Source: a bacterium | GTDB taxonomy: Bacteria > Pseudomonadota > Alphaproteobacteria > Rs-D84 | DNA: 13,802 nt | Assembly (NCBI GenBank): GCA_014802705.1 | Contig: JAAVBR010000072.1 | Coordinates: 1 to 13,802, forward strand | Direction: 5' to 3' | Part shown: in pieces, positions 1 to 6,610 of the stretch | How positions within the stretch are numbered: the first letter of the stretch is position 1 | How the letters are laid out: every line of letters starts with the position of its first letter | Made by a program: the position numbers and the translations under genes | Notes under the pieces: generated by a model | The model's input: only the letters and a program-made list of their open reading frames with translations | Told to the model about the DNA's origin: nothing | Databases searched by the model: none

Positions 1-756
1 GTCCATCGCACGCACCAGTTTATCATTCGGATCATAGACCCGCAGCGTGTTTATAAATCCCCCGCGACGCGCGTCCAAAATTTTTAAATAATCTGTTTCA
101 CGTTGGATTTGCAGATAAATACTATCCCCATCACGGCGTGCCATCGCTGTAAACAGGCTATCCATATCCGGCATCGCCACAAACACCGCCCCGTCCCCGT
201 GAACATTCCCCAGGATCATGTCCCCATCATGCGCAGCCGCGGGGGTGATATGGACCGTCACTTCGCCCACCAAATCAATCGGGGGTGTTTCCCCGCGGCC
301 GGGATTATCCCATGCGATGGTTGCGTTATCCAGGATGATTTCGTCCGCATTTGCCCCGATGGATAAAATATCCCGCAGATTTAATTTTTCATCCCCCACC
401 ACGCGCAGCGTTAATCCCGCCGACACGTGTAAATCCGTCAGGCTGGCCGGCGTATCCACAATTTGCATCACCGACGCGCCATCGGATAAATAAATGTTGC
501 CCGTCACGGCACCGGTGTTTTTAATCATCACCTGGCCCCCTGGGGCGATCCAGACATCGCCCGACACGCGCCCCCGATTGACGATGCGCACCGATTCATC
601 AATCCGAATTTGATCGGCCCAAACAATTGAATCACGATCCAGGGTTGCATCCGACACAACATGCAAAACATCGGTCGAAATGATAACCGATGCCGTCATG
701 CCCGCCCCCGGAAATAAAATCCCAATCACCAGGCCCAGTTTAAATAGTCTGAGCAT
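1..756 (-). CDS. Partial beta-helix-like secreted surface protein (5' part, runs off the left edge)
   Basis: The reverse strand is open from an ATG at 756 to the window edge (252 codons, no stop), so the 3' end is missing. The protein begins with a short basic segment and a hydrophobic stretch (MLRLFKLGLVIGILFPGAG), a signal peptide probably cut near residue 22 (MTA). After that come short repeating strand-turn units rich in Gly, Val, Ile and Asp, such as VNRGRVSGDVWIAPGG, VMIKNTGAVTGNIYLSDGA and LHVSAGLTLRVVGDEK. This is the pattern of right-handed beta-helix passengers of autotransporters and adhesins. A GGGGAG Shine-Dalgarno lies about 6 nt before the ATG. It is separated from pgk upstream by a terminator, so it is probably its own unit. 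No autotransporter beta-barrel is visible because the C-terminus lies outside. The surface role is inferred from sequence style; the specific function is unknown. Confidence 0.75.
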   Translation of the reverse strand, partial: MLRLFKLGLVIGILFPGAGMTASVIISTDVLHVVSDATLDRDSIVWADQIRIDESVRIVNRGRVSGDVWIAPGGQVMIKNTGAVTGNIYLSDGASVMQIVDTPASLTDLHVSAGLTLRVVGDEKLNLRDILSIGANADEIILDNATIAWDNPGRGETPPIDLVGEVTVHITPAAAHDGDMILGNVHGDGAVFVAMPDMDSLFTAMARRDGDSIYLQIQRETDYLKILDARRGGFINTLRVYDPNDKLVRAMD

Positions 757-823
757 TCCTCTCTCCCCAATGTGGGGCAGCGTAACACATAGGAATATGA
801 TCTTAAAGCAGAAAATGGGGATC

Positions 824-851
824 AAAAAATCCCCCGCAGAACGCAGGGGAA
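824..851 (-). terminator. Rho-independent terminator of the rnhB-pgk unit
   Basis: Read on the minus strand, TCCCCTGC, a GTTCT loop and GCGGGGGA (850 down to 830) form a hairpin with one G-T pair, followed by six T's (829-824). It directly follows the pgk stop at 860-858. The plus strand also has eight T's after the hairpin (852-859), so it could stop transcription in both directions. Confidence 0.85.
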
Positions 852-857
852 TTTTTT

Positions 858-2027
858 TTATTTTTCGGCCAAGATGGCGATACCGGGCAAATCACGTCCC
901 TCGATAAATTCCAGGAACGCCCCACCCCCGGTCGACACGTACGTCATGTCGTCGGCGGTGCCACTGGCGTACAGGGCGGCCACGGTATCCCCGCCGCCCA
1001 CAACACTGGTCAATTTGCCGGCGCGCGTCTGTTCGGCCATGGCGTCGGCGATGGCAAAGGTGCCTTGGCTCCACGTTGGGGTCCATTCGGCCATACCGAC
1101 CGTACCGTTCCAAATCACCGTCGCCGCGGTTTTGATCGCATCGACATTGCGCGCGGTCGTGGCGACACCCGCATCGATAATCACATCGTCGTCCGCGATT
1201 TGATCAAAGTCTTTGTTGGTCCGCACCGCGTCGCGTTTGAATTCTTTGGCCACACCTTTGTCCAGGGGCAACATCAAATCGCAATTATTTTGCCGCGCCA
1301 ATTCAATGATTTCGCGCGCGGTGTCGGCCTGGTCCGGTTCATACAACGAATCGCCCACCCGATCCCCCAGCGCATAGTTAAATGTCGTCCCCAGGGCACC
1401 GCCCACAATCACGCGATCCGCCAACTTCACCAGCGCCCGCAGCACATCGATCTTGGTGGAAATCTTGCTGCCTGCGACAATCGCCAACAGGGGTCGCGCG
1501 GGATTGGCCATCACCGCGTCCAAATGCCGGATTTCCGACGCCAACAAATCCCCGGCATACGACGGCAATATTTTGGCAACGCCCACGGTACTGGCGTGCG
1601 CGCGGTGCGACACGGCAAACGCATCATTGACAAAGATGTCATACCCATCGGCCAGGCGCGCCGCAAATTCCGGATCATTTTTTTCTTCCCCGGGATAAAA
1701 CCGAACATTTTCCAACAGCACCACGTCCCCGTCCGCCATGGTCCCCAGGAAATCTTTGTCCAAACAATCGGGGATCAGCGGGATGTTCATATATTCCGCC
1801 ACGGGCTTTAACGAAAATTCCATATTGCGTTCGCCCCGGGGCCGCCCCAGGTGCGCCACAATCACCACACGGGCCCCACGCGCGCGCAGTTTTTCAATGG
1901 TCGGCATGCTCTGCGCGATACGAAAGGCATCGGTTATTTGACCGTCCACAATCTGAACATTAAAATCATCGCGCAACAGGACATATTTGCCCCGCACATC
2001 CACGTTATCAATCGTGCGTAGTTTCAT
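858..2027 (-). CDS. pgk: Phosphoglycerate kinase
   Basis: Cytosolic glycolytic enzyme that moves a phosphate between 1,3-bisphosphoglycerate and ADP, giving 3-phosphoglycerate and ATP. Its 389 residues are full length for a bacterial PGK. Visible motifs in order are the N-terminal signature VLLRDDFNV (16-24), the substrate loop AHLGRPRG (59-66), ENVRFYPGEEKNDPEF (106-121), NDAFAVSHRAHAS (134-146), AGSKISTK (185-192), WNGTVGMAE (306-314), the nucleotide loop GGGDTVAAL (344-352) and GGGAFLEFIEGRDLPG (367-382). Two positions differ from the usual text: the signature ends FNVQ rather than FNVP, and the hinge reads WNGT rather than WNGP. The ATG at 2027 has GAAAGGAT 5 nt upstream, inside the end of rnhB. 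The 20-nt overlap indicates co-transcription and translational coupling with rnhB. The stop codon abuts the terminator. Confidence 0.97.
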   Translation of the reverse strand: MKLRTIDNVDVRGKYVLLRDDFNVQIVDGQITDAFRIAQSMPTIEKLRARGARVVIVAHLGRPRGERNMEFSLKPVAEYMNIPLIPDCLDKDFLGTMADGDVVLLENVRFYPGEEKNDPEFAARLADGYDIFVNDAFAVSHRAHASTVGVAKILPSYAGDLLASEIRHLDAVMANPARPLLAIVAGSKISTKIDVLRALVKLADRVIVGGALGTTFNYALGDRVGDSLYEPDQADTAREIIELARQNNCDLMLPLDKGVAKEFKRDAVRTNKDFDQIADDDVIIDAGVATTARNVDAIKTAATVIWNGTVGMAEWTPTWSQGTFAIADAMAEQTRAGKLTSVVGGGDTVAALYASGTADDMTYVSTGGGAFLEFIEGRDLPGIAILAEK

Positions 2028-2631
2028 TTTTTATCCTTTCCTTGATCGGGCCAAACGATTTACGATAAAAATCGTTGATCCCGTATTGATCGATGGCGGC
2101 CAAATGCGCCGCCGTTGGGTATCCGGCGTTTTTATCCCAACCGTATTGCGGGAACTTTTCGGCCATTTGCCGCATGATGTCATCACGCGTTTCCTTGGCC
2201 ACGATGGACGCCGCCGCAATGGACAGCGATTTCGCATCCCCCCGGACCACGGCCCGACCCACAAATTCTGGGGGTACCCGGTTGCCATCCACCAGTGTCA
2301 TATCCGGCCGCGTCGCCAGACCCGCCACCGCCCGCGCCATCGCGCGCATGGACGCCCACAGAATATTTAATTCGTCGATTTCGGCCGCATCACACATCCC
2401 CACGGCCCAAATGGTGTTGGCGCAAATCCAATCGCGCGCCGCCGCCCGTTGGGACGCCGTCATCTGCTTAGAATCCCGAATAATGACCGGAATATCCACC
2501 GTGCGATCGGGGAAAATGACCGCCGCGGCCACCACCGGGCCACACAGCGGCCCACGGCCCGCCTCGTCACAGCCGGCGACAATGCCGCCGATTTCGTTTT
2601 CCAATGAAAAATCCGGATTTGCCCGTGTCAT
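2008..2631 (-). CDS. rnhB: Ribonuclease HII
   Basis: Cleaves the RNA strand of RNA:DNA hybrids and nicks at single ribonucleotides in DNA. Family hallmarks are clear: GCDEAGRGPLCGPVV (20-34) with catalytic D22 and E23, LVDGNRVP (113-120) with D115, RGDAKSLSIAAASIVAKETR (130-149) with D132, and PQYGWDKNAGYPTAAH (161-176). I prefer the ATG at 2631 (207 residues, near the family length of about 200), with GGGG 4 nt upstream. An in-frame GTG at 2649 would add six residues (MICWGP) and also has a GGGGAA upstream, so the start is not settled. The last 20 nt overlap pgk and contain its ribosome binding site. The gene diverges from the small membrane-protein operon starting at 2728. A candidate promoter in the AT-rich gap (TTGCGT, 16 nt, TAAAAT on the minus strand) is weak. 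Confidence 0.96.
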   Translation of the reverse strand: MTRANPDFSLENEIGGIVAGCDEAGRGPLCGPVVAAAVIFPDRTVDIPVIIRDSKQMTASQRAAARDWICANTIWAVGMCDAAEIDELNILWASMRAMARAVAGLATRPDMTLVDGNRVPPEFVGRAVVRGDAKSLSIAAASIVAKETRDDIMRQMAEKFPQYGWDKNAGYPTAAHLAAIDQYGINDFYRKSFGPIKERIKNETTHD

Positions 2632-2679
2632 CGGGCCCCAGCATATCACGAATTCCCCATAATTAAAACGACTTTTTTA

Positions 2680-2707
2680 TTGACTTATTTTATTTTTGTA
2701 TTACAAT
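2680..2707 (+). promoter_or_regulatory. Sigma-70-like promoter of the three-gene membrane-protein operon
   Basis: TTGACT (2680-2685), a 16-nt spacer and TACAAT (2702-2707), close to the vegetative consensus and set in a strongly AT-rich gap. Expected transcription start near 2714, leaving a leader of only about 14 nt. The leader carries AGAGG (2716-2720), 7 nt before the GTG start at 2728. Confidence 0.75.
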
Positions 2708-2727
2708 CACGCAAAAGAGGATAAAAA

Positions 2728-3237
2728 GTGAAGAAATCATTCAAAAATCGTCAGGCCAACAAGATGGCCGACATTACCAAAATGTTGGCGGATTCGTCGA
2801 TAAATCTGGCCAAAATCGCCCAGGCCAAAGAATCCGGCGCCCTTACCCCCGAACTGGCCCAGGCCGAACAGAAATTATTGACCATGCAAGATATCCTGGG
2901 GGATATTATCGTGGCCGACACCGAATTTGCCATGGCCCGCCAACAAAATCGGGGGCCGGCATGGCGTCATTTCTTGCTGGGGCTGATATTGCTTGGCGGT
3001 ATGCTGGGCGGGGCACGGGGCGTGCATCGGCAACATGAATTGGGCAGCACCCAGAACACCCCCATATTATTGACGATTACGTTGGCACTGGGCGGATTGG
3101 CGACATACCACGGCAAACGGGCCTGCGATTTCCAGATTGAATACCACAACGCCTGCGCGGAATACCTGAAAAAATATCAAGATATCATGAAACGCGCCCA
3201 GGATCTGGAAAAGGATATCAATCAAAAAGTGAAATAG
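2728..3237 (+). CDS. Unrecognised coiled-coil membrane protein, trio member 1
   Basis: 169 residues, starting with GTG at 2728 behind a good AGAGG ribosome binding site. I do not recognise a named family. Residues 1-75 are basic then helical and charged, likely a coiled coil in the cytoplasm. Two hydrophobic segments follow (about 81-97, FLLGLILLGGMLGG, and 112-126, PILLTITLALGGLA) joined by a short loop. TYHGKRACDF comes immediately after, then a charged helical tail (about 140-169, EYLKKYQDIMKRAQDLEKD). Positive charges flank the hairpin on both sides, so both ends probably face the cytoplasm. The YHG motif after the second membrane segment and the RHF motif before the first are shared with the next two genes. 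This is the most diverged of the three. The next gene starts 2 nt after its TAG stop. Confidence 0.85.
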   Translation: MKKSFKNRQANKMADITKMLADSSINLAKIAQAKESGALTPELAQAEQKLLTMQDILGDIIVADTEFAMARQQNRGPAWRHFLLGLILLGGMLGGARGVHRQHELGSTQNTPILLTITLALGGLATYHGKRACDFQIEYHNACAEYLKKYQDIMKRAQDLEKDINQKVK

Positions 3238-3239
3238 TC

Positions 3240-3698
3240 ATGAAAAACGAACGCTGTTTAAAAAAGAAATTGAAGGGTCTGGAACAACGTCGGGACGAAG
3301 CTCAGGACATTCGGAACAAATTAGGGGCCCTGTACAATATGTGTGCCCATGAATTTGATGACGCCGAAAAAGCGGACATGGAACAAACCCTGAACCGCAT
3401 GGATGGGGAAATTGATCGCATGACCCAAGAACTGGCCGAAACCACCGCCGATTACGAGGCTGTTCGTCCCGGTTTGGCGCTGAAACGGCGCGCGATGCTG
3501 CACTTTCGGGCGTTGTGCCTGTACACCCTGATTGCCACCGGGGGCATCATCAAGGGACATTCTGATTCCCAACACATAAGGGCGTTTATGAGCCTGGGCA
3601 TGTTTGCCGCCGGGCTTGGCCTGTACCACGGCCAGAAAGCCAAAACCTATTTCGCAAAATTCCAAGATTTTGTGAACAACCAAAACCAACAACGATAA
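3240..3698 (+). CDS. Unrecognised coiled-coil membrane protein, trio member 2
   Basis: 152 residues. No family recognised. Residues 1-70 are charged and heptad-like (LKKKLKGLEQRRDEAQDIR, then MEQTLNRMDGEIDRMTQEL), consistent with a helical hairpin or coiled coil. YEAVRPGLALKRRAMLHF (72-89) leads into a first membrane segment (about 90-105). A second (about 113-129) ends in LYHGQKAKTYFAKFQDFV (128-145). It lines up with trio member 3 over its whole length: both have NER near the start, YEA[VI]RPGL at residue 72 and YHG at residue 129. It starts 2 nt after the stop of member 1, with no clear ribosome binding site, so translational coupling is likely. The paralogy is visible in the sequence; the function is unknown. 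Confidence 0.87.
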   Translation: MKNERCLKKKLKGLEQRRDEAQDIRNKLGALYNMCAHEFDDAEKADMEQTLNRMDGEIDRMTQELAETTADYEAVRPGLALKRRAMLHFRALCLYTLIATGGIIKGHSDSQHIRAFMSLGMFAAGLGLYHGQKAKTYFAKFQDFVNNQNQQR

Positions 3699-3704
3699 AG
3701 AACG

Positions 3705-4157
3705 ATGTTTCGAAACGAACGCTGGATGAAGCGCCAAATTAAACAGTTGACTCAAAACCGGGATGCGACCCAGACGCTGCGGGACCTGGGGTATCGGGCG
3801 CTGCAAGAAAACAATGATTTCAGTCTTGATGAAAGAAATCGTTTAACACAGGCACTGCACGAAATGGATCAGACCATTGATCAGTTAAACCAAGACCTGG
3901 TCCACATCACGACCGGTTACGAGGCCATTCGCCCCGGTCTGCAGTTACAGCGCCAGGCACGTCGGCATTTTTATGCGATGTTGTTATTTTTCGCCGTCGG
4001 GACGGGCGCCTGGTGCCAGACACACCGCGACACCGAATACAAACAGGCCTGCGCCATGTTATCCATCGCGACCAACCTGTTTTCCATCTATCACGGTCGG
4101 CGCTGTGCAACCTATTACACGAAACTGCGCGAATTTGTCAAAAATCATACAAAATAA
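3705..4157 (+). CDS. Unrecognised coiled-coil membrane protein, trio member 3
   Basis: 150 residues, starting 6 nt after the stop of member 2. Same architecture: a charged helical N-terminus (1-70, including MKRQIKQLTQNRDATQTLR and LTQALHEMDQTIDQLNQDL), then GYEAIRPGLQLQRQARRHF (71-89). Two membrane segments follow (about 90-104 and 114-128), then IYHGRRCATYYTKLREFVK (128-146). Spacing from YEAIRPGL to YHG is identical to that in member 2 (57 residues), which supports a tandem duplication. The gene is followed at once by a strong terminator, so the operon ends here. No enzymatic motif is visible. Possible roles, none of them shown by the sequence, include a scaffold or envelope-associated complex of the three proteins. 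Confidence 0.87.
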   Translation: MFRNERWMKRQIKQLTQNRDATQTLRDLGYRALQENNDFSLDERNRLTQALHEMDQTIDQLNQDLVHITTGYEAIRPGLQLQRQARRHFYAMLLFFAVGTGAWCQTHRDTEYKQACAMLSIATNLFSIYHGRRCATYYTKLREFVKNHTK

Positions 4158-4162
4158 TGAAT

Positions 4163-4189
4163 GGCCCCGTCGGGGGCCTTTTTCTTTTA
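4163..4189 (+). terminator. Rho-independent terminator of the three-gene operon
   Basis: GGCCCC (4163-4168), a GTCG loop, GGGGCC (4173-4178), then TTTTTCTTTT. It lies 6 nt after the stop of the last trio gene and directly abuts the stop of the convergent lytic transglycosylase gene at 4190. The minus-strand side lacks a good T run. Confidence 0.9.
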
Positions 4190-5914
4190 TCAAATCGACA
4201 GGCGACCGGTCCGCTGGCGCTGAACATAGGCATCTTCGCTGTTATACAGGGGCCATTTGCCGTCGGCCAATTCCTGCATCGACGTCAGGGGTTGATTCAG
4301 CCGCGCCCGATACAGCCACAGATTGGACATCACGCGCTTGATATAACCACGGGTTTCATACGCGGGAAAACTTTCGATATACAGCAGCGGATCGGATGTT
4401 TCAAAACTCTTTTCAAATTTGACCACCGTGCCCATGCCCGCGTTGTACGACGCCAACATTTTAATGATGTTGTTATTCACACTGGGGTGCGCCAACAAAT
4501 CGACAATATATTGTTGCCCCAGGAACATGTTGTGTTCCGGTTTGGACATATCGATATCGGATAATTTCACCTTGTTCCGGCGGGCGACACGCTTGGCCGT
4601 GCCGGGCATCAACTGCATCAACCCATTGGCCCCGGCGGTGGATTTGGCATTGGTTTTAAATCCGCTTTCCTGGCGCGTGATGGCCAATAACAAGGCCCGA
4701 TCAATTGACCATCCGCCCATGGGTTCCCAATCGGGCAACGGGTATTGCGCGGAATAAATAATATCATCGTCGATTTCCAAAATCCCGCGATCGCGCACGA
4801 CCCCGGACACCTGTAACGAAATGCGGGGCAATCCGTACGCCGTGGCCACCGAACTGACCGCGTGCAGGGTTCGATCCGATGCATCGGCCGTGATCAAATA
4901 TTTCAAATATTGTTCGGCGCGTTCCTTTTGCCCCACCTGAATCAGCGCCAGCGCAACTTTCCCATACTTGGTTTCCCGCAACGCATCCAGATCATCGGTC
5001 GAACAATCCTGTTCAAAGAATTCATACCGCGGCCGATCCCCCAACATGGTCGCCGACAAGGCCCCGTAAAACGCCATCGGATGCACCGCCCCAATGGCCC
5101 AGAATTTCTTGGCCGCGCGCCGATCATCATTGGCCGCCGCCGCGCGCCCGGCCCAGAACGCCGCCTCGGTCTTGCGGGCATCATTGATTTGATCCAGTTT
5201 TAAAATCTCGCTAAAATATTTTTGACTTTCCCTGTATTTTTCTTCTTTGAAATACAGCAATCCCATCGTCCACAATCCATATTCGGATTTGGCGTCGGAC
5301 GCCACAAAGCCCCACTTTTTCGCCAATTCAATTTCACCGTTGGTGTAATACACAAAGGCCAATCGCCCCGCCAAACGACCATAGTCGGATTCACTAAGGC
5401 GCCGACGAAACGCGGCATCTTCCAGAATCAATCGGGCGGTCTTGGTGCTGCCCCGGCGAATGGCGGTGCGGAATTTTTTAATATTGTCCCCCGCGGCGCC
5501 GGTATATGTTTTTTCCGTCCATGTTTCCGATTGGGCCGTTTCGATCGATGTGCCCGATATGGTGCGCGGTAATTTGGCACTGCGCACCTTGGCCTTTTTA
5601 ATCTTGGCCAGGTTCACCATACGTTCCGCGCCGGGCATATTGTAATATTTGTTCATCCAATCGGCCAATTCAGCCCCACGCGTACGATACGTTTTGGATA
5701 CGTAACGTTGATATAAAACCTCTGACCGTAACAGGGGATCGGTGACCTTTTTTTCCATCTTGATGGCGGCGTCGATTTTTTCCCGCGATTGCAGGTCAAA
5801 AATCTGGCGATACAGGGCGGCATTATCATCATCCAAAACGGTTGGCAAATCAATCGCACCCGCCACGCATGGCACCAAAACCGCAATCAAAAACGTGATC
5901 AGTTTCTTTATCAT
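4190..5914 (-). CDS. Soluble lytic murein transglycosylase (Slt70-like)
   Basis: Periplasmic enzyme that cleaves the MurNAc-GlcNAc bond of peptidoglycan and forms 1,6-anhydroMurNAc. From the ATG at 5914 it has 574 residues. It opens with a signal peptide (MIKKLITFLIAVLVPCVAGA, cut near residue 20), then a long helical repeat region (about 25-390) like the ring-shaped U domain of Slt70. The C-terminal SLT domain (about 400-540) has ITRQESGF with the catalytic Glu416, GANGLMQLMPGTA (428-440), ASYNAGMGTV (488-497) and a final YETRGYIKRV block (519-528). A TTG at 5923 would overlap the nrdR stop by 4 nt and add three residues. I prefer the ATG because it gives a clean signal peptide, although neither start has a good Shine-Dalgarno. 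The gene follows nrdR with a 5-nt gap and is probably co-transcribed. Confidence 0.95.
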   Translation of the reverse strand: MIKKLITFLIAVLVPCVAGAIDLPTVLDDDNAALYRQIFDLQSREKIDAAIKMEKKVTDPLLRSEVLYQRYVSKTYRTRGAELADWMNKYYNMPGAERMVNLAKIKKAKVRSAKLPRTISGTSIETAQSETWTEKTYTGAAGDNIKKFRTAIRRGSTKTARLILEDAAFRRRLSESDYGRLAGRLAFVYYTNGEIELAKKWGFVASDAKSEYGLWTMGLLYFKEEKYRESQKYFSEILKLDQINDARKTEAAFWAGRAAAANDDRRAAKKFWAIGAVHPMAFYGALSATMLGDRPRYEFFEQDCSTDDLDALRETKYGKVALALIQVGQKERAEQYLKYLITADASDRTLHAVSSVATAYGLPRISLQVSGVVRDRGILEIDDDIIYSAQYPLPDWEPMGGWSIDRALLLAITRQESGFKTNAKSTAGANGLMQLMPGTAKRVARRNKVKLSDIDMSKPEHNMFLGQQYIVDLLAHPSVNNNIIKMLASYNAGMGTVVKFEKSFETSDPLLYIESFPAYETRGYIKRVMSNLWLYRARLNQPLTSMQELADGKWPLYNSEDAYVQRQRTGRLSI

Positions 5915-5919
5915 TTTGG

Positions 5920-6429
5920 TCAAAACAGGGATGTCTTGGGCAAGGCACAGACCGATGCGGTATCGCTGTCATCATCGATTTCAGGAATCTGGTTGATAAT
6001 CTTTTTAAAATCGGCAATGCGTGAAAACTTGCGATACACGGACACAAAACGCACAAACGCAATCGGATCCAGATTCAACAGCGAATCCGACACCATCTGC
6101 CCCACCGTTCCCGACGACACGGCATCGTCAATTGTTTCCGTTTCCAGGCGCCGATGAATGGACGTCACCAATTTTTCGATCTGATCATCGCTAACCTCGC
6201 GGTTACGACAGGCCAATTTAATACTGCGCCGTAATTTTTCACGATCAAACTGTTCAACCTTGCCACTGTTCTTGCGCACCAACAGGTCGCGCATCTGGAC
6301 CCGTTCAACGGTGGTAAATTTGGCCCCGCATTGATTACAAACGCGCCGACGCCGGATAATGGCGTCTTCGATATCGGGCCGGGAATCTGTCACCCGGCTG
6401 TCGGTTGAATTACAATATGGACATCTCAT
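5920..6429 (-). CDS. nrdR: Transcriptional repressor NrdR
   Basis: Zinc-finger and ATP-cone repressor of ribonucleotide reductase genes that senses ATP/dATP. The ATG at 6429 begins MRCPYCNST, the universal NrdR N-terminus. Zinc ligands are C3, C6, C31 and C34 (CPYC and CNQC). The ATP-cone runs from about 49 to 139, including VRKNSGKVEQFDREKL and LDPIAFVRFVSVYRKF. The frame stays open to an ATG at 6483, but those 18 extra residues do not match the family. It has 169 residues, slightly longer than the usual roughly 150, with an acidic tail (EIDDDSDTA). AGGGG lies only 2 nt before the ATG. The gene is read first in a two-gene unit with the lytic transglycosylase and diverges from ccrM. Confidence 0.96.
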   Translation of the reverse strand: MRCPYCNSTDSRVTDSRPDIEDAIIRRRRVCNQCGAKFTTVERVQMRDLLVRKNSGKVEQFDREKLRRSIKLACRNREVSDDQIEKLVTSIHRRLETETIDDAVSSGTVGQMVSDSLLNLDPIAFVRFVSVYRKFSRIADFKKIINQIPEIDDDSDTASVCALPKTSLF

Positions 6430-6438
6430 TGCCCCTAT

Positions 6439-6467
6439 ACGATACCAGGCGCGGACGCCGCTGTAAA
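6439..6467 (-). promoter_or_regulatory. Candidate promoter of nrdR
   Basis: On the minus strand: TTTACA (6467-6462), a 17-nt spacer ending in TGG, and TATCGT (6444-6439). The TGG gives an extended -10. The ATG is only 9 nt beyond the -10 box, so the predicted leader is about 2-3 nt. Prediction from sequence only. Confidence 0.5.
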
Positions 6468-6610
6468 GAATAAAACGCATCAAATTCCCATCAAAAAATT
6501 TATGTTTTTATAAAAATCAAGTCTTTTATTTTCAGGCGCGCGCCCCCGGCCGTCTTTTTTGGGACCCCAAAATATGATAAAATGAACATGTACCACGGGG
6601 ATGACAGAGA

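Noticed and set aside
1065..1811. A 248-codon open frame on the plus strand
   Set aside because: It lies wholly antisense to pgk, whose motifs are unmistakable; the frame is open because of codon bias on the other strand.
2008..4157. Toxin-antitoxin or phage-defence reading of the membrane trio
   Set aside because: No toxin, nuclease, NTPase or antitoxin motif is visible, and the neighbours are housekeeping genes; nothing in the sequence supports defence.
6430..6483. Upstream extension of nrdR to an earlier ATG
   Set aside because: NrdR proteins begin with M-[RKH]-CPYC; the extension would also cover the likely promoter.
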